A DNA stretch of 10,486 nucleotides from JACVRW01 sp034664005 (lineage in GTDB: Bacteria > Actinomycetota > Thermoleophilia > Solirubrobacterales > Thermoleophilaceae). The DNA lies in contig JAXDIL010000018.1 in NCBI GenBank assembly GCA_034664005.1, positions 1 to 10,486 on the forward strand, written 5' to 3'. A model generated the notes under the pieces. It made no database searches. It saw only the letters and a program-made list of their open reading frames with translations, and had not been told where the DNA came from. How positions within the stretch are numbered: the first letter of the stretch is position 1; each line of letters starts with the position of its first letter. The position numbers were made by a program, and so were the translations under genes. Shown here in pieces: positions 9,058-10,486 of the stretch.

Positions 9058-9063
9058 AATCTA
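9058..9063 (-). promoter_or_regulatory. Candidate leaderless -10 hexamer (TAGATT) for the membrane protein and ppc
   Basis: TAGATT on the minus strand, six bases before the ATG at 9051, fits TANNNT-N6-ATG. Its first three bases are also the TAG stop codon of the patatin gene. A GGGAG stretch just upstream is about 13 bases from the ATG, rather far for a Shine-Dalgarno. No -35 match is apparent. Confidence 0.4.
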
Positions 9064-9957
9064 CTCCCGTCGCGCGGCACCCTGCCGGTAGCCCTCCGTC
9101 AGCACCCGGGCACGCCGCCGCGGATCCATCAGATCGCCTCCGATGGCGCTCGCCGAGCCCGGGTCGGGCGTCACGACCTCGACGCTCGCGCCGCGACGAC
9201 CGGCGGCCACGGCCTCCACCGAGGTGGCGAGTCGCCAGCCCGCGGCGAGCCCTCGCAGGGCGAGCGCGGGGGCCGTGCCCATGGTCGCCGTCGGTACCAG
9301 GCAGAGGATCCGATCGCCGCTGCCCGCGCGGGCCAGGTCGAGGTTCGTCGGGCTCCAGACGCCGCCGTCGACGTACTCGCGCCCGGCGATCTCCACCGGC
9401 GCGAAGTAGCCCGGGATGGCGCAGGAGGCGGTCACGGCGTCGGCGACGCTCGCCTCGGGCGCCGAGTCGGCCCCGAACGCCACGCGCCGGCCCGAGCCGC
9501 GGTCCACCGCCACGATGTTGAGCCGCCCGTCGAAGCGCGGGCCGAGGGCGTCCATGCGCGAGTGCAGGTCGCGCAGCTCGATGCGCCCGGCCGGCACGCG
9601 GGCGAGCACGGCGGCGCGGGCGAGGGCGCCACCCGGGGCCGACGCCGACAGCGCCGGCGCCGCCAGCGGCGAGATGGCCCCGACCGAGATGCGGCTGGCA
9701 CGCTCCAGGGCCGCCCGCAACGCTCCGGGGCGGCGCTCGGGCTCGGCCTCGCCGTCCCAGCGCACGCGGTCCTCCTGCCGCTCGGGATTCTCGCCGGCGG
9801 CCAGCCGAGCCGCGACGATCGAGCCCGCCGACGTGCCGATCAGCTGCTTCGCCTGCCGGAAGTCCTCACCCGTGGCGTGCTGGGCGCCGCCGAGGTAGCC
9901 CCACATCCACGCCTCGCCGAGGATCCCGCCCACGCCGAGCACGAGCACCGTTGCCAC
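9061..9957 (-). CDS. Patatin-like phospholipase family protein
   Basis: Predicted Ser-Asp dyad lipid acyl hydrolase, 298 residues. Numbering from GTG 9957: the glycine-rich oxyanion loop LGVGGILGEAW spans 7-17, the nucleophile elbow GTSAGS spans 41-46 with Ser43, the family phrase ASCAIPGYFAPV is at 178-189, and the catalytic-dyad motif DGG is at 197-199 (Asp197) in YVDGGVWSPTN. All catalytic elements are present. There is no signal peptide or clear membrane helix, so it is probably cytoplasmic or peripheral. The start is set at GTG 9957 because the conserved strand ATVLVLG begins at once after it; the frame is open further upstream but that part is the antisense-like shadow of the kinase gene. 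No Shine-Dalgarno is seen. It follows the kinase by 16 bp and precedes the membrane protein by 9 bp, so cotranscription is likely. The substrate is unknown; phospholipids or storage lipids are possible. Confidence 0.9.
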   Translation of the reverse strand: MATVLVLGVGGILGEAWMWGYLGGAQHATGEDFRQAKQLIGTSAGSIVAARLAAGENPERQEDRVRWDGEAEPERRPGALRAALERASRISVGAISPLAAPALSASAPGGALARAAVLARVPAGRIELRDLHSRMDALGPRFDGRLNIVAVDRGSGRRVAFGADSAPEASVADAVTASCAIPGYFAPVEIAGREYVDGGVWSPTNLDLARAGSGDRILCLVPTATMGTAPALALRGLAAGWRLATSVEAVAAGRRGASVEVVTPDPGSASAIGGDLMDPRRRARVLTEGYRQGAARRE

Positions 9958-9973
9958 CGCCGCAGTGTGCCAC

Positions 9974-10486
9974 TCAGGAGGCGTCGCCGAACGACACGCG
10001 CACGAGGGCGCCCCCGCCGGGCGCATTCTGTGCGTCGACCGCACCGCCCTGCGCCTCGGCCGCCTGGCGGACGATCGCGAGGCCGAGCCCGGAGCCTGGC
10101 AGCGCACGCGCGCTGTCGGCTCGGTAGAAGCGGTCGAACACGTGCGGCAGGTCGTCGTCGTCGAAGCCCGGGCCCTGGTCGCGCACGGTCAGCTCGCCGT
10201 CCGCGAGCGCGATCTCGACGGTGCCGTCCGCGGGGCTCCACTTCAGCGCGTTGTCGATCAGGTTGGACACGGCGCGCTGGATGCGGGCGGGCTCCCCGCG
10301 GACGATTGTGGGCTCGGTCGAGAGCTCCAGCGCAACGCCGTTCGCGCGCGAGCGCGCCCGCTCGGCCACTGCCGCGACGATCTCGTCCAGGCGGACGTCG
10401 TCCGCTACCTCGCCGGGCTTCGTGCCGCGTGCCAACTCCACGATGTCTGCCACGAGCGCGGTCAGCTCGTCCAGCTCGGCGACGAT
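9974..10486 (-). CDS. Sensor histidine kinase, C-terminal part (MprB/TcrY-like; N-terminus beyond window)
   Basis: The last 170 codons of a two-component sensor kinase; the frame is open to the window edge. It begins in the second DHp helix (ELDELTALVADIVELARG), so the phospho-accepting His, HAMP and sensor domains lie outside. The HATPase_c domain is complete: N box NLIDNAL (75-81), G1 box DQGPGF (103-108), F box FDRFYRA (117-123) and G2 box GSGLGLAIV (131-139). The RALPGSGLGLAIV context and the DELTALV...ELARG segment resemble actinobacterial MprB/TcrY-type envelope-stress kinases. The response regulator would normally lie upstream, outside this window. It is followed after 16 bp by the patatin gene, suggesting a shared transcript. 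The signal sensed cannot be inferred from this fragment. Confidence 0.93.
   Translation of the reverse strand: MVAELDELTALVADIVELARGTKPGEVADDVRLDEIVAAVAERARSRANGVALELSTEPTIVRGEPARIQRAVSNLIDNALKWSPADGTVEIALADGELTVRDQGPGFDDDDLPHVFDRFYRADSARALPGSGLGLAIVRQAAEAQGGAVDAQNAPGGGALVRVSFGDAS

Noticed and set aside
9416..9898. Plus-strand open frame antisense to the patatin gene
   Set aside because: Ser/Arg/Ala-rich shadow translation; the minus strand has the complete Ser-Asp dyad motifs.
9958..10107. Upstream extension of the patatin gene to a start at 10107
   Set aside because: The extra residues overlap the kinase C-terminus in another frame and are Arg/Pro-rich without family similarity; the conserved patatin fold begins right after GTG 9957.

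Overview
The window is GC-rich throughout (roughly 70% by eye), with a strong G/C bias at third codon positions, tightly packed genes and almost no Shine-Dalgarno sequences. Together with the gene families present, this suggests a high-GC actinobacterium. The features that point that way are a class III glutamine synthetase, a MprB/TcrY-like sensor kinase, a secreted beta-helix protein ending in an aspartate-rich calcium loop and K/R-rich beta domains, and TANNNT hexamers a few bases before start codons. I would guess Thermoleophilia/Solirubrobacterales, but that placement is inference; no rRNA or other phylogenetic marker lies in the window.

Layout, left to right. Positions 1-1415 (minus strand) hold a two-gene ABC exporter of the NodI/NodJ (drug or lipooligosaccharide) type: the ATPase comes first, and a permease cut by the window edge is coupled to it by a GTGA overlap. 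A 105-bp divergent intergenic region (1416-1520) separates it from glutamine synthetase III (1521-3671, plus). After 35 bp comes a secreted right-handed beta-helix protein (3707-6091, plus). It converges, with only 7 bp between the stop codons, on phosphoenolpyruvate carboxylase (6099 to about 8711-8759, minus). Upstream of ppc on the minus strand lie a small three-helix membrane protein (8773-9051), a patatin-like phospholipase (9061-9957) and the C-terminal end of a sensor histidine kinase (9974-10486, cut by the window edge). The minus-strand genes from 10486 down to 6099 are nearly contiguous and could be one transcript, although the membrane protein appears to have its own start-proximal -10 hexamer.

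Functionally, GSIII (ammonium assimilation) and PEP carboxylase (anaplerotic oxaloacetate supply) are core carbon/nitrogen enzymes. The rest is envelope-related: an exporter, an exoprotein, a lipid hydrolase, a membrane protein and a sensor kinase. No tRNA, rRNA, CRISPR array, transposon or phage gene was recognised, and no stretch over 300 bp lacks a gene. I did not find a convincing new multi-gene system. The observations most worth a second look are the recurrent start-proximal TANNNT hexamers suggesting leaderless mRNAs, the absence of a conventional start codon at the expected ppc N-terminus, and the architecture of the beta-helix exoprotein.
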